Positions 37,644 to 48,976 of a DNA stretch of 64,000 bases are shown here, in pieces (the stretch's first letter is position 1; every line of letters starts with the position of its first letter). Both the position numbers and the translations under genes were made by a program. The notes beneath the pieces were generated by a model that was not told the origin of the DNA, did no database searches, and saw only the letters and a program-made list of their open reading frames with translations. Source of the stretch: Nocardia sp. NBC_01503 (lineage in GTDB: Bacteria; Actinomycetota; Actinomycetes; Mycobacteriales; Mycobacteriaceae); the NCBI RefSeq assembly GCF_036327755.1, contig NZ_CP109596.1, positions 434,001-498,000 on the forward strand. The letters run 5' to 3'.

Positions 37644-39707
37644 ATGGTGTACATGGAGTCCTACGACGAACCGGAGTCCGACACCAGGCCGCTCGGCAGT
37701 GAGACCGGCCCACTGGGCACCGAGACGCTCGCCCCGCCCCGAGACTCGACCGACCGGCCCGACGTCTCGCTCAACGACGGGTTCCTCCCCTCCGCGACCG
37801 GCGTCGGCCACTATTCGGCGTTCCCGCCCATCGACGACTACGCCTTCCTGTCCGACTGCGAAACCACCTGCCTCATCGCCCGCAATGGCTCGGTGGAGTG
37901 GATGTGCGTACCGCGACCGGACTCCCCCAGCATTTTCGGGGCCATGCTGGACCGCAGTGCCGGACACTTCCGGCTCGGCCCGTACGGACGCAATGTGCCC
38001 GCCGCACGGCGCTATCTGCCCGGTGGGCTGATCGTGGAGACCACCTGGCAGACCGAGACGGGCTGGCTCATCGTGCGCGACGCCCTGGTGCTCGGGCCGT
38101 GGCATAACAATCGCTCGCGCAGCCGCACGCATAAGCGCACCCCGATGGACTGGGACGCCGAGCACATGCTGCTGCGCACGGTGAAATGCGTCAACGGCGT
38201 GGTCGAGCTGGAGATGAGCTGCGAACCCGCCTTCGACTACCACCGCGGCGCGGCCATGTGGGAGTACAGCGGTGACGTCTACGAACAGGCGACCGCCACC
38301 AGCGATATCGACGGCTGCCCGACCCTGACCATCACCACCGATCTGCGACTCGGCCTGGAGGGCCGTGAGGCCCGCGCCCGGACCCGGATGAAAGAGGGCG
38401 ATCAGGTGTTCGTGGCGCTGTCCTGGTCGGATCTGGCACCGCCGAAGACCTTCGAGGCCGCGGCGGAGAAGATGTGGACCACCACCGAAGCTTGGCGGCA
38501 GTGGATCACGCTGGGACGCTTCCCCGATCACCCGTGGCGGGGCTATCTGCAGCGCAGTGCGCTCACGCTCAAGGGCCTCACCTACGCCCCGACCGGTGCG
38601 CTGATGGCCGCCGCGACCACCTCGCTGCCGGAAACACCCGGCGGGGAACGCAATTGGGACTACCGCTACACCTGGGTGCGGGACTCCACCTTCGCGCTGT
38701 GGGGTCTGTACACCCTCGGCCTGGATCGCGAGGCCGACGACTTCTTCGCCTTCCTGCACGATGTCACCACCGAGGGGAACGGGAAAGCCCTTCCGCTGCA
38801 AGTGCTCTACGGTATCGGCGGCGAACGCGAGATCACCGAATCCGAACTGCCGCACCTGTCCGGCTACGACGGGGCACAACCGGTGCGGATCGGCAACGGC
38901 GCCTACAACCAGGAACAGCACGATATCTGGGGCACCCTCCTGGATTCGGTGTACCTGCACGTGAAATCGCGCCAGCAGGTGCCGGAGACGTTGTGGCCCA
39001 TGCTGGAACGACAGGTGCAGGCGGCAATCGAGAACTGGCGCAACCCCGATCGCGGTATCTGGGAGGTGCGCGGGGAGCCGCAACACTTCACCTGCTCCAA
39101 GGTCATGTGCTGGGTGGCGCTGGACCGCGGCGCGAAACTCGCCGAATGGCATGGGGAATTCGACTACGCCAGGAAATGGCATGACATCGCCGATGAGATC
39201 CGGCAGGACATTCTCGACAATGGCGTGAACTCCGAGGGGGTGTTCACCCAAACCTACGGCGGCGACAGTCTCGACGCCTCACTACTGCTGGTGCCCCTGC
39301 TGCGGTTCCTGCCGCCCTCCGACCACCGGGTGCGCGCCACCGTGCTCGCCATCGCCGATGAGCTCACCGAGAACGGTCTGGTGCTGCGCTATCGCACCGA
39401 CACCACCGATGACGGATTGTCCGGCGCGGAAGGCTCTTTCACCATCTGCTCGTTCTGGCTGGTGTCCGCGCTGGTGGAGATCGGCGAGCTGCCCCGGGCC
39501 CGCCAGTTGTGCGAACGGCTACTCGGCTATGCCAGCCCGCTGAAGTTGTACGCCGAGGAGATCGATACCAGCACCGGACGCCATCTGGGCAACTTCCCGC
39601 AGGCGTTCACGCACCTGGCGCTGATCAACGCGGTCATGCACGTGATCCGCGCCGAGGAATCCCATCACGCCGGACAGTTCAATCCGGCGCATCCGGGAAG
39701 GTCGTAA
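37644..39707 (+). CDS. Glycoside hydrolase family 15 (trehalase/glucoamylase-like)
   Basis: About 687-residue cytosolic enzyme. After an acidic 50-residue leader comes the N-terminal beta domain (AFLSDCETTCLIARNGSVEW, then MCVPRPDSPSIFGAML), then an (alpha/alpha)6 barrel with the family signature GERNWDYRYTWVRDSTFALW and the segment PVRIGNGAYNQEQHDIWG. The mycobacterial homologue Rv2402 is described as a trehalase, so trehalose is the likely substrate. ATG 37644 (MVYMESYD) or 37653 is the probable start. It ends before REP copy D. Confidence 0.9.
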   Translation: MVYMESYDEPESDTRPLGSETGPLGTETLAPPRDSTDRPDVSLNDGFLPSATGVGHYSAFPPIDDYAFLSDCETTCLIARNGSVEWMCVPRPDSPSIFGAMLDRSAGHFRLGPYGRNVPAARRYLPGGLIVETTWQTETGWLIVRDALVLGPWHNNRSRSRTHKRTPMDWDAEHMLLRTVKCVNGVVELEMSCEPAFDYHRGAAMWEYSGDVYEQATATSDIDGCPTLTITTDLRLGLEGREARARTRMKEGDQVFVALSWSDLAPPKTFEAAAEKMWTTTEAWRQWITLGRFPDHPWRGYLQRSALTLKGLTYAPTGALMAAATTSLPETPGGERNWDYRYTWVRDSTFALWGLYTLGLDREADDFFAFLHDVTTEGNGKALPLQVLYGIGGEREITESELPHLSGYDGAQPVRIGNGAYNQEQHDIWGTLLDSVYLHVKSRQQVPETLWPMLERQVQAAIENWRNPDRGIWEVRGEPQHFTCSKVMCWVALDRGAKLAEWHGEFDYARKWHDIADEIRQDILDNGVNSEGVFTQTYGGDSLDASLLLVPLLRFLPPSDHRVRATVLAIADELTENGLVLRYRTDTTDDGLSGAEGSFTICSFWLVSALVEIGELPRARQLCERLLGYASPLKLYAEEIDTSTGRHLGNFPQAFTHLALINAVMHVIRAEESHHAGQFNPAHPGRS

Positions 39708-39742
39708 CGGCGGCCCCTCGCCATCCCGGACGGCAGCCCCTC

Positions 39743-39842
39743 GTCATCCCGGCATGATTTTGGCCGGGATCCACACCGGTGCAGTGCATCCCGGCCAAAA
39801 GCGCGCCGGGATGACGGGGCTTGTCACCGGGATGACGGGGCT
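39743..39842. repeat. REP-like palindromic repeat, copy D with duplicated tail
   Basis: GTCATCCCGGC at 39743 and GCCGGGATGAC ending at 39815 frame inner arms TGGCCGGGATCCACACCGG and GCATCCCGGCCA. The last 16 bases (CCGGGATGACGGGGCTT) are repeated at 39827-39842. It lies between the convergent stops of GH15 and the GTPase genes. Confidence 0.8.
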
Positions 39843-39847
39843 TCCTG

Positions 39848-41665
39848 TCAGTAGCCCGAGCTCTGACCGCCCTGCGCGTCCGCGCGCTCGCGGAGGTCGT
39901 GCAGGCGGATGAGCGAGGATTCGATCTCGGTGAGGCGCTGTTCGCGACGCTGACCCGAGTGCACGGCGGCGGCCTCCTCGGCCGCGCGCAGTGAGGCGTC
40001 CACCGAACGCAGTGTCTCATTGGCGATTTCGGTGAAATGGTCGCGCAGATTGCGCTGTACCGCGCGCAGGCGATAGCGCGATTCCTTGCTCACCTGGAAG
40101 ATCACATCGTCCATGAGCCGCGCGACGGCGACCTTGGCCTCGGATTGGCGGCGCTGCTTACGCGCTTTGCGGTCGTCCCAGAGCGCGTTGACGCCCAGCA
40201 GGACACCGGCGCCGGCCGAGTACCAGTTCACCAGGGACATGCCGAGCAGGCTGGTGGCCAGGCCGACCATCAGCACGCCGCCGTAGGAGCCGCGCAGCAT
40301 ATTCAGGAACTGTTGCGCCACAGCGGGTTTGGCGCTGTCCAGCTTGTCCAGGGAGGTCACCGGCTCCAGCACCTCGCCCACCTCGCCCGGATTGTCCAGG
40401 CGCAGTTCGGGTGTCGGAATACCGCGGTCCGGGAATTTGGCCGCCACCTGCTCGGCCAGCTCCACCGAGCGGTAGTGCGCGATGACGAAGTTCTCCTCCA
40501 CCGCCTCACAGATCTTGGCATCCAGATCCGCGCCGAACTCGGCCCAGCGCCGGGCCGGATCGCGCTTCATGATGTCGGCCTCGGCATCCCGGATCAGGCT
40601 CCGCAGCCGGTGTCGCAGATCGTGTTCGGTATCGGCCATCAGCTCGCCCGCACCGTCGGCGAGGGTGACCTGCCAGTTGGCGCTGCGCTGACGCAGCTGC
40701 TCGGCCTCCTCGCGGGTGCGGCGCAACTGTTCGGTGATGACGCCGTAGCGGCGCGGATCGCGCAGGGTCTCGGCCTCGGTGCGCAGCGCCAATGCCAGAT
40801 GGTCGGTAATGAGCCCGATATCGCGCACCGCGGCCTCGGCGGCCACCGCATCGGCATTGCCGAGCACATACCCGCGCAGATGGTCGAGCAGTTGCGGCAC
40901 ACCGGATTCCAGATCCGACTGCTGATCACCGGTGGCGGTGGCCTGCTCATGCAGCCGCGCCGAGGCGGGTGCGACGGCGAAGGCGAGCCCGGCGGCATCG
41001 AGCAGGCGGCGATCGTGCTGCTGCACCTCCGGCCACTGCGGATACTGGTCGATCTTGTTGAGCACACAGACCACCGTCGGGCACACCTGCTGAATGCGCT
41101 GCAACTGCCCGATCTGCCCGGCGGTGAACGGCCGCGCGGCATCGGCCACGTAGAGCACCGCATCGGCCACGGCCAGCAGTGACCAGGTGGCCGGGGTGTC
41201 GGCGGGCGAACCGGGTGCGTCGAGCACCACGAAGCCCTCCGCCAAAAGCGCGCTGGGCTCGGTGAATTCGGCCCGGATGACATGTTCGTCGACGAGTTCG
41301 GCGACCGCCTGCTGCGGGTCGACGGCTTGGCGTTCGGCGATGCCGCCGCGGCCCGCCCGCACCAGGGTGGCGGTGGACTGCGGCCCGTACTCGGCGATCA
41401 CCGGCACGCTGACGGTGCTGTCGGTGGCGCTGACCGCCGCCCCGATGAGACTGTTGACCAGCGTGCTCATACCGCTCTTGGATTCACCGACCACCACCAG
41501 GCGCACCCGGGGATCGGAGAGCCGGGCGCGGGCGATGCCCAGGCGGCCGGCCAGGTCCGCGCGGCCCGCGGTGTGCACCGGCTCGAGCAGCTCGTCGAGC
41601 AGCGCGAGCAGCGGGCCCATCGCGTCCGGATTCTTCACTGCGACAAGACGTTCGGCTCCGCTCAC
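39848..41665 (-). CDS. Dynamin-like GTPase (IniA/IniC-related)
   Basis: 605-residue large GTPase. G1 is GESKSGMST (residues 60-68), G3 is DAPG (149-152), and G4 is NKID (203-206). The usual P-loop lysine position holds methionine, with a lysine three residues earlier. A helical stalk follows, with a hydrophobic hairpin near residues 470-505 (YGGVLMVGLATSLLGMSLVN) that would insert in membrane. The C terminus is coiled-coil-like and rich in Arg/Glu. In mycobacteria IniA and IniC respond to cell-wall stress and remodel membranes. It is coupled by a four-base overlap to the upstream Pro/Ala-rich protein. Confidence 0.85.
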   Translation of the reverse strand: MSGAERLVAVKNPDAMGPLLALLDELLEPVHTAGRADLAGRLGIARARLSDPRVRLVVVGESKSGMSTLVNSLIGAAVSATDSTVSVPVIAEYGPQSTATLVRAGRGGIAERQAVDPQQAVAELVDEHVIRAEFTEPSALLAEGFVVLDAPGSPADTPATWSLLAVADAVLYVADAARPFTAGQIGQLQRIQQVCPTVVCVLNKIDQYPQWPEVQQHDRRLLDAAGLAFAVAPASARLHEQATATGDQQSDLESGVPQLLDHLRGYVLGNADAVAAEAAVRDIGLITDHLALALRTEAETLRDPRRYGVITEQLRRTREEAEQLRQRSANWQVTLADGAGELMADTEHDLRHRLRSLIRDAEADIMKRDPARRWAEFGADLDAKICEAVEENFVIAHYRSVELAEQVAAKFPDRGIPTPELRLDNPGEVGEVLEPVTSLDKLDSAKPAVAQQFLNMLRGSYGGVLMVGLATSLLGMSLVNWYSAGAGVLLGVNALWDDRKARKQRRQSEAKVAVARLMDDVIFQVSKESRYRLRAVQRNLRDHFTEIANETLRSVDASLRAAEEAAAVHSGQRREQRLTEIESSLIRLHDLRERADAQGGQSSGY

Positions 41666-43962
41666 AGCAGCGTATGGTCGAACGCGGCGTGTAGCGGGAG
41701 GTGGCTGTCGGCCAGTGTCGCGTCCGGAATCAGATGCGAGCCGAGACCGGCGTCATGCACCAGGTAGACCGGGTGCAGGGCGGAGTCGTCGGCGATCGGC
41801 ATCAGATGTTGACCCGAATCGCCGGTATCGGCGATGGGTTTCGCCGGTTTGGGAGCGTCCAGGGTCTTGGGCGGGGTGTTCTGCGGCTGCGTGGTCGGCA
41901 CCGTCGGGGCAACGGTGGGCACCGTCGGATCCAGTGTGACGGTGGGCTGATGCGTCGGCAGATCCGGATCCACGGTCGGCGCGACCGTCGGGACGGTCAC
42001 GTCGGAGCCGCCCGGATGCGAGGGGCGGGTCACCGGCGGCTGATGGGTCGGCGCGGGATCGTTGTCGTCCGGCACCGTAATGGTCGGTGAACTACCGTGC
42101 GTATCGGTGTCGTCGGACGGGTGGTGCGGGCGGGTGGTGCCCGCGTCCGGATCCGCGGTCACCGGTGGGACGGTGACATGCGGCGCGGTCGTGACCGGCG
42201 GCACCGTGATGCCCGGCAGCTTGGTCGAGGCCGGATCATTGATACCCGGCACCTTGGTGTTCACCGGGACGTGCGGTGCCGTGGTGAGCGGATCGGTCTT
42301 GGGCACGCTGATCTTGGGCATGGTCGTATCGGCGGTCGGCGATACCGGCTTGGCGACCACGACCGACGGATCGGGCTGACCCGAGGCCAGCGGCACCGGG
42401 TGGCCCGGATGGTTGAACAGCGCCGGTGCGTTGGCTGCCGAGGCGTACAGCGGCGACTGGCCGGGCGTGGTCAGCAGGTTCGCGATCGGATGCTGGGCGG
42501 CGTCGGGCTGAATGGTGGTCTGCAACGGGGTCGTCACGACCGGCTGCGCCACCACCACCGGGGCCACCACGGCGGGTGCGGCGGCGACCGGAACCACCGG
42601 AGCGACGACGATCGGCGCGGCCGGAGCCGAGACCGGAGCGGGAGCCGCGGGGGCCGCGTAAGCCGGCGCGGGAGCGGCGGGGGCCACGTAAGCCGGTGCG
42701 GGAGCCGCGAATCCACCCGGGACCGACGCGGCGGGGGCGCCCAGCGCCGCACCGGGCGCGGACGCACCCGGGGCGACGGTACCGCCCGGAATCGCGGAAC
42801 CCGGTGCGCCCGAGGGAGATCCGGAGGTCGCGCCGTGCGGACCGGGGACAGCCGACGAATTCGGTTGCTGGCCGGGAAGATTGGCGGCCGCGGCGGACTG
42901 ACCGCCGGGCTGGACGGTGCCCTCGGCCCACGGGTTGGCGCCGGCGGGGAGCGGATTGCCGTTCGGGTCGATGCCGTTCGGCACGTGCGAGATCCCGTGA
43001 CCCATATCCTGGGTGAACTGATCGAGCTGGTGACCGACATTGCCGACGGCGATATCGACCTTCAGATCCGATTCGAAGTGGATGCCGTCGAGACCGACGT
43101 GCATATCCACGGCCCAGTTGGTGCCGACCGAGATTCCGATGGGGCCATCGCCGATACCGTCGAAGATGCCCGCGTGCGAATCACTTCCGAGAATGTCACC
43201 GGCATGGGGCAGATTTACGAGTCCCGGTTGATGGCCGTCGACCCCGGGGAGTTTGAGACCGCCGCCCGGAATCTGCCAGCCCTGCCCCGGTTCCATATCG
43301 GGCAGCTGCCAGCCCTGGCCGCCGTCCATACCGGGAATGTGCCAACCCGAGCCGTCGGCCCCGGGAAGCTGCCACTGCGGAGCATCGGCGACCGGAAGCT
43401 GCCAGCCCGGTGCACCGGTACCCGGCTGCTGCCCGGCCCACGGGTTCTCGGACTGGCCCGGGGTCTGCGGTAGCTCGAATCCGGAATCCTGCTGATAACC
43501 CGGCAGAGTGAAGGACTGGGGTGGCTCGGTGTCGGGCAGGCCCACGCCGTGGAAGCCCGACATGCTCACATCGTGCGAGGCGTCGCGCGCGTCGTACTGC
43601 GGCGGCAGGAGTCCGGCATCGGTGCCGAAGTGGTGATTATCCGGCAGCGCCACCGGATTGATTCCGGACGGCAGGTGCGTGGGCGGCACCTGATCGGCGG
43701 TGAGATCCGGGAAGGTGAGGGTCGGGCTGGGCTCGTCCGGCTGCGGATCGTTCGCCTGCGACCAGCTCACATTGCGGCTGTCGTTATCGATCGCCGGGGC
43801 CGGGCCACCCCGGGTGCCCGCGGAGGCGATGAGCGCCCCGCCAGTGACATACGCGCCCGCCCTCGCCGTGCGCGCCACGCCGGTGGCAATGCGATACGCG
43901 GCGTCATCTGCGTACTCGTCACCGGCTGCGTCGTCGTCGAAGGACCGCTCACGCGTCATCAA
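41662..43962 (-). CDS. Pro/Ala-rich protein with WQLP repeats, partner of the dynamin-like GTPase
   Basis: 766-residue low-complexity protein of unknown function. The N terminus is acidic with a short hydrophobic patch (residues 35-50). Residues 183-235 hold five repeats of W-[QH]-[LI]-P at W187, W197, W207, W218 and W229 in a Gly/Asp context. Residues 260-330 resemble a folded beta-rich segment (ISVGTNWAVDMHVGLDGIHF). The rest is Pro/Ala/Val/Thr-rich linker with PPVTTAPHVTVPPVT-like repeats. Its stop overlaps the GTPase start (ATGA). By position it may be the counterpart of mycobacterial IniB, but no clear sequence match is claimed. Confidence 0.75.
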   Translation of the reverse strand: MMTRERSFDDDAAGDEYADDAAYRIATGVARTARAGAYVTGGALIASAGTRGGPAPAIDNDSRNVSWSQANDPQPDEPSPTLTFPDLTADQVPPTHLPSGINPVALPDNHHFGTDAGLLPPQYDARDASHDVSMSGFHGVGLPDTEPPQSFTLPGYQQDSGFELPQTPGQSENPWAGQQPGTGAPGWQLPVADAPQWQLPGADGSGWHIPGMDGGQGWQLPDMEPGQGWQIPGGGLKLPGVDGHQPGLVNLPHAGDILGSDSHAGIFDGIGDGPIGISVGTNWAVDMHVGLDGIHFESDLKVDIAVGNVGHQLDQFTQDMGHGISHVPNGIDPNGNPLPAGANPWAEGTVQPGGQSAAAANLPGQQPNSSAVPGPHGATSGSPSGAPGSAIPGGTVAPGASAPGAALGAPAASVPGGFAAPAPAYVAPAAPAPAYAAPAAPAPVSAPAAPIVVAPVVPVAAAPAVVAPVVVAQPVVTTPLQTTIQPDAAQHPIANLLTTPGQSPLYASAANAPALFNHPGHPVPLASGQPDPSVVVAKPVSPTADTTMPKISVPKTDPLTTAPHVPVNTKVPGINDPASTKLPGITVPPVTTAPHVTVPPVTADPDAGTTRPHHPSDDTDTHGSSPTITVPDDNDPAPTHQPPVTRPSHPGGSDVTVPTVAPTVDPDLPTHQPTVTLDPTVPTVAPTVPTTQPQNTPPKTLDAPKPAKPIADTGDSGQHLMPIADDSALHPVYLVHDAGLGSHLIPDATLADSHLPLHAAFDHTLL

Positions 43963-44245
43963 GGCTCCGCTCTCAAGGATCGGCGATCCGCCGCTGGCGG
44001 ACCGCCGTCTTCAAACTCGTTTCACACCCTATTTCCGGATATCCGGTCTGTCACATCCACCAGGTAGAGGCGATGCGTACAGCGATGCGACACATAGCTT
44101 GTCACCCTGCATATGAGTTCGGAAGCCCCTGATTCGACCTGCACAGCGAACGCCCCGCTCGGACCGCAGAACGCCTCGACCGCGAACTTCGCAAACCACA
44201 CCACCCCGCTGCCATCACACAGCGCGGCACCGCCCGCTCCCCATT

Positions 44246-44321
44246 CACCCCACCGCGCAGCGGGGCACCACACCTCCCCCATCCACCCCACCGCGCAGCG
44301 GGGCACCACACCACCCCCATC
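44246..44321. repeat. Two 38-bp tandem repeats next to the lepA terminator
   Basis: Units at 44246-44283 and 44284-44321 differ at one base. Each contains CCCCACCGCGCAGCGGGG, a small hairpin resembling the lepA terminator stem that follows, so they may be duplicated and decayed terminator arms. The 416-bp gap 43963-44378 holds no gene I can support. Confidence 0.7.
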
Positions 44322-44328
44322 CACCACT

Positions 44329-44358
44329 GTGCCCCGCTGCCGTAAGGCAGCGGGGCAC
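44329..44358 (-). terminator. Terminator of lepA
   Basis: Perfect 13-bp stem GTGCCCCGCTGCC / GGCAGCGGGGCAC with a GTAA loop, 20 bases past the lepA stop on the minus strand. Confidence 0.85.
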
Positions 44359-44378
44359 GGGAGTCCGAGAGGTCGGGC

Positions 44379-46232
<1,854 letters not shown>

Positions 46233-46327
46233 TCCTCGGCATGGCAAAACAGCGGCATGTCAACCCCGAAGTCTACGGTGCATGCCGGAGCGCTCCGCGC
46301 CCCGGCTCGGCGAGTGCCGCCGGTCGC

Positions 46328-46756
46328 CTACCCGGCGCTGCCGGTGAGCAGATTGGAGCTACCGCTGCTCGGCAGCGTGGTGACATCGATGTCCTTCGCC
46401 CGGGAACTGAGCACCGACCCGTTGGCGGCGCGCTGTTCGGCCACCAGGTGATGGCTGCCGAGGGTTTTCGGATACCAGGTCATCCCGACCCAGCACGAGC
46501 TCGGACAGGGCGAGGTTTCGTCGGTGATGCGTTTGGGCGTCAGCGGACTTCCCGAGATGGGTGCGCCATTGTCGAGGAACCACACCGGGGCGACGTCGTC
46601 GGTGAACGCGTCCAGGACGAAGGTGCCCGGCGTCTGGTAGCTCTCATGACTGACCGAGAGAGTGTTCACCGTGGCCGAGGCGTGCGGCGCGGCCAGCGCG
46701 AGCATCGAGGTGGTCGCGACCGTCGCCCCGCACAGACCCGCGAATCGTCTTGGCAT
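46328..46756 (-). CDS. Secreted protein of unknown function
   Basis: 142-residue exported protein with a clear signal peptide (basic start, then VATTSMLALAAPHASA). The mature part reads as a small beta-sandwich (APVWFLDNGAPISGSPLTP, then WVGMTWYPKTLGSHHLVAEQ) like bacterial Ig-type folds; one cysteine pair (CPSSC) is present. It stands alone between lepA and the divergent PemK-like gene. AGGGGA stands 10-15 bases before ATG 46756. Confidence 0.7.
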   Translation of the reverse strand: MPRRFAGLCGATVATTSMLALAAPHASATVNTLSVSHESYQTPGTFVLDAFTDDVAPVWFLDNGAPISGSPLTPKRITDETSPCPSSCWVGMTWYPKTLGSHHLVAEQRAANGSVLSSRAKDIDVTTLPSSGSSNLLTGSAG

Positions 46757-46881
46757 CACACAATTCCCCTGTTGTGAAACATTGAATTTTCGAACCGCTG
46801 GACGGTACCGCGAAATCCCGGTACGCACAGGCGAATCCGGCCCGGATGAGAACCGCGCGCGTCGCCGTTAAGCTGCCCCGC

Positions 46882-47457
46882 ATGGCAGGCAGGTGGAACG
46901 CGCTGGGGAAGCAGTTGGGGCTCGTGGCCAAGGAGCAGGGGTCTCATCTGGTCAAACAGCAGGGTCCGAAGTTGATCGGGCGAATGGCGCAGTCTTCGGT
47001 GTGGGGGCGGGCGGCGCGGGCGGTGGCGCCCAAGCCGAGCGCTCCGGCGGTGCGGCCGACCTCGTCGGCCGGGGTGCCTTCGCGGGAGCGGGCACGGCAG
47101 ATTGTCTACAGCCCGCAGTTGGACGGGCGGGCCGATCCGGGGGAAATCGTGTGGACCTGGGTGCCGTACGAGGAGGATCCGAGCAATGGCAAGGACCGGC
47201 CGGTGCTCGTCGTCGGGCGCGATCGCGGGACGCTGCTCGGATTGATGTTGTCCTCGAACGCCGATCACGCGCGGCACGCCAATTGGGTCGGCATCGGCGG
47301 CGGCGCGTGGGATCACGAGGGGCGGCCGAGTTGGGTGCGCCTGGATCGGGTGCTCGATGTGCCGGAGGACGGTATCCGGCGTGAGGGAGCCATTGTGCCG
47401 CGCAAGACATTCGACCTGGTCGCGCATCGGCTCTGCGCCGAATACCACTGGTACTAG
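46882..47457 (+). CDS. PemK/MazF-like domain protein
   Basis: 191-residue protein. The N-terminal 70 residues are basic and probably unstructured. The C-terminal part (ADPGEIVWTWVPYEEDPSNG, then KDRPVLVVGRD) has the PemK/MazF SH3-like barrel pattern with the P-x-E/D-x-KDRPVLV core. The homologue beside lepA in M. tuberculosis (Rv2405) is conserved across mycobacteria. No antitoxin gene is adjacent, so it may be a housekeeping relative rather than a toxin. ATG 46882 is chosen by homology. Confidence 0.75.
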   Translation: MAGRWNALGKQLGLVAKEQGSHLVKQQGPKLIGRMAQSSVWGRAARAVAPKPSAPAVRPTSSAGVPSRERARQIVYSPQLDGRADPGEIVWTWVPYEEDPSNGKDRPVLVVGRDRGTLLGLMLSSNADHARHANWVGIGGGAWDHEGRPSWVRLDRVLDVPEDGIRREGAIVPRKTFDLVAHRLCAEYHWY

Positions 47458-47512
47458 CCAATATTTATTCGTGTGTATTGACGGATTCCGGTAGAGCCCC
47501 GAGACTCTCCCC

Positions 47513-48976
47513 GTGCGGGCGGGTGAAGTGTTCGCGGGCTTTCGGATCGAACGCAAGCTCGGCGCGGGCGGTATGGGTTCGGTCTATCTGGCGCGCCATC
47601 CGCGACTACCCCGGCAGATCGCGCTCAAGGTGCTCTCCGACAACAGCAGCGCCGACGCCGAGTTCCGGGCGCGGTTCCTGCGCGAGGCCGAACTCGCCGC
47701 GCGGTTGGCGCAGCCGAACGTGGTCGCGATCCTGGACCGGGGCGTGGAGGGCGAATCCCTCTGGATCGCAATGCAGTACGTGCAGGGCTCGGACTCCGCC
47801 GAACTGCTGCGCGAGTACCCGCTCGGGCTGCCACCCGAGCGCGCGGTGCATATCGTCGCCGAGGCGGCGCGCGGGCTCGATGCCGCGCATGCGGCGGGCA
47901 TGCTGCACCGGGATGTGAAGCCCGCCAATATCATGGTCTCGCCCAGTCCGGACGGGCCGGATCGGGTGCTGGTCACCGATTTCGGAATCGCCCGCGCCAT
48001 AGGCGAAGCCACCGAACTCACGGTGGCCGGGGAGGTCTTGGCGACGGTCGCGTACGCCGCACCGGAGCAATTGCGCGGGGAAACCCTCGACCATCGCGTC
48101 GATGTCTATGCCCTGGGTGCGACGCTGTACCAATTGCTCACCGGCTCAGCACCTTTCCCGTACACCTCGGCCGCGGCCGTCATGCACGCGCATCTGGTGG
48201 AGCCGCCGCCGTTGCCGAGCACCGTCAATCCCGCACTGCCGCGATACCTGGACCGGGTGATCGCGCGCGCGATGGCGAAGGAACCCGAGCAGCGCTATCG
48301 GAGCTGCGGCGAACTGGCCGAGGCCGCCGCCGCGGCACTGCGCGGCGAGGAGGTCGCGGACGTTCCGCCACCGCGCGCGGGCGGCGGCAGGTTGCTCTCG
48401 ACCGCGATCACGCTGGTCGCGCTCGCGCTGGCGATCACCGCCACGGTCTTCGTGATCCGCGCGGGCGACTCCGAAAGCCCTTCTGCCACAGTAACTTCCC
48501 CCGCGCCGGTGGCCGACGACTCCGGCCCCTGGGGCACCGCCGGATTCGCCGTCGCCGCTTTCCCCGCGCTGCTGCCGCATGCACCGACGAGCAGCGGCTA
48601 TCGCGGACTCTGGTGTGGATTGCGCGATCAGGACGGCAATACGCTGCCCCTGGATGTGCGCCGCGCCTCGGCCTGGCTGGCGTGCAGTGCCGACGGCGAT
48701 CCGGTGGACATGGTCTGGGCGACCTGTATGACCAGCCGCTTGAACTGGCCGGATGTCGCCTGGCCGATTCCGAAGGCGGGTGAGCGACAGTGGACGCGTG
48801 GGGGCGCCAGCGGCCGAATCATGTGGGGCGACAATATGGTCAACGGTCGTCGGCAGGGCAATGTGCGCATCAACTTCGATGATCCGGCGCGGAACTTCTG
48901 CGTCCTGGACATCTTCAGCTCGACGGTCTCGGGACAGGCCATCGTCGACACCTGGTGGCCTGATGCTCCGATCTAG
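47513..48976 (+). CDS. Membrane serine/threonine protein kinase (cassette 1)
   Basis: 487-residue Hanks-type kinase. Glycine loop GAGGMGSVYLA (residues 17-27), ATP lysine K39, catalytic HRDVKPAN with D134, DFG at 156-158 and APE at 183-185 are all intact. One membrane helix at about 294-315 is followed by a 165-residue extracellular domain with cysteines and a WWPDAPI C terminus. That domain is not PASTA-like and is shared with the second kinase (50229-51842). GTG 47513 is the start. The stop overlaps the DUF7373-type gene by 14 bases. It probably senses an extracellular cue; its targets are unknown. Confidence 0.9.
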   Translation: MRAGEVFAGFRIERKLGAGGMGSVYLARHPRLPRQIALKVLSDNSSADAEFRARFLREAELAARLAQPNVVAILDRGVEGESLWIAMQYVQGSDSAELLREYPLGLPPERAVHIVAEAARGLDAAHAAGMLHRDVKPANIMVSPSPDGPDRVLVTDFGIARAIGEATELTVAGEVLATVAYAAPEQLRGETLDHRVDVYALGATLYQLLTGSAPFPYTSAAAVMHAHLVEPPPLPSTVNPALPRYLDRVIARAMAKEPEQRYRSCGELAEAAAAALRGEEVADVPPPRAGGGRLLSTAITLVALALAITATVFVIRAGDSESPSATVTSPAPVADDSGPWGTAGFAVAAFPALLPHAPTSSGYRGLWCGLRDQDGNTLPLDVRRASAWLACSADGDPVDMVWATCMTSRLNWPDVAWPIPKAGERQWTRGGASGRIMWGDNMVNGRRQGNVRINFDDPARNFCVLDIFSSTVSGQAIVDTWWPDAPI

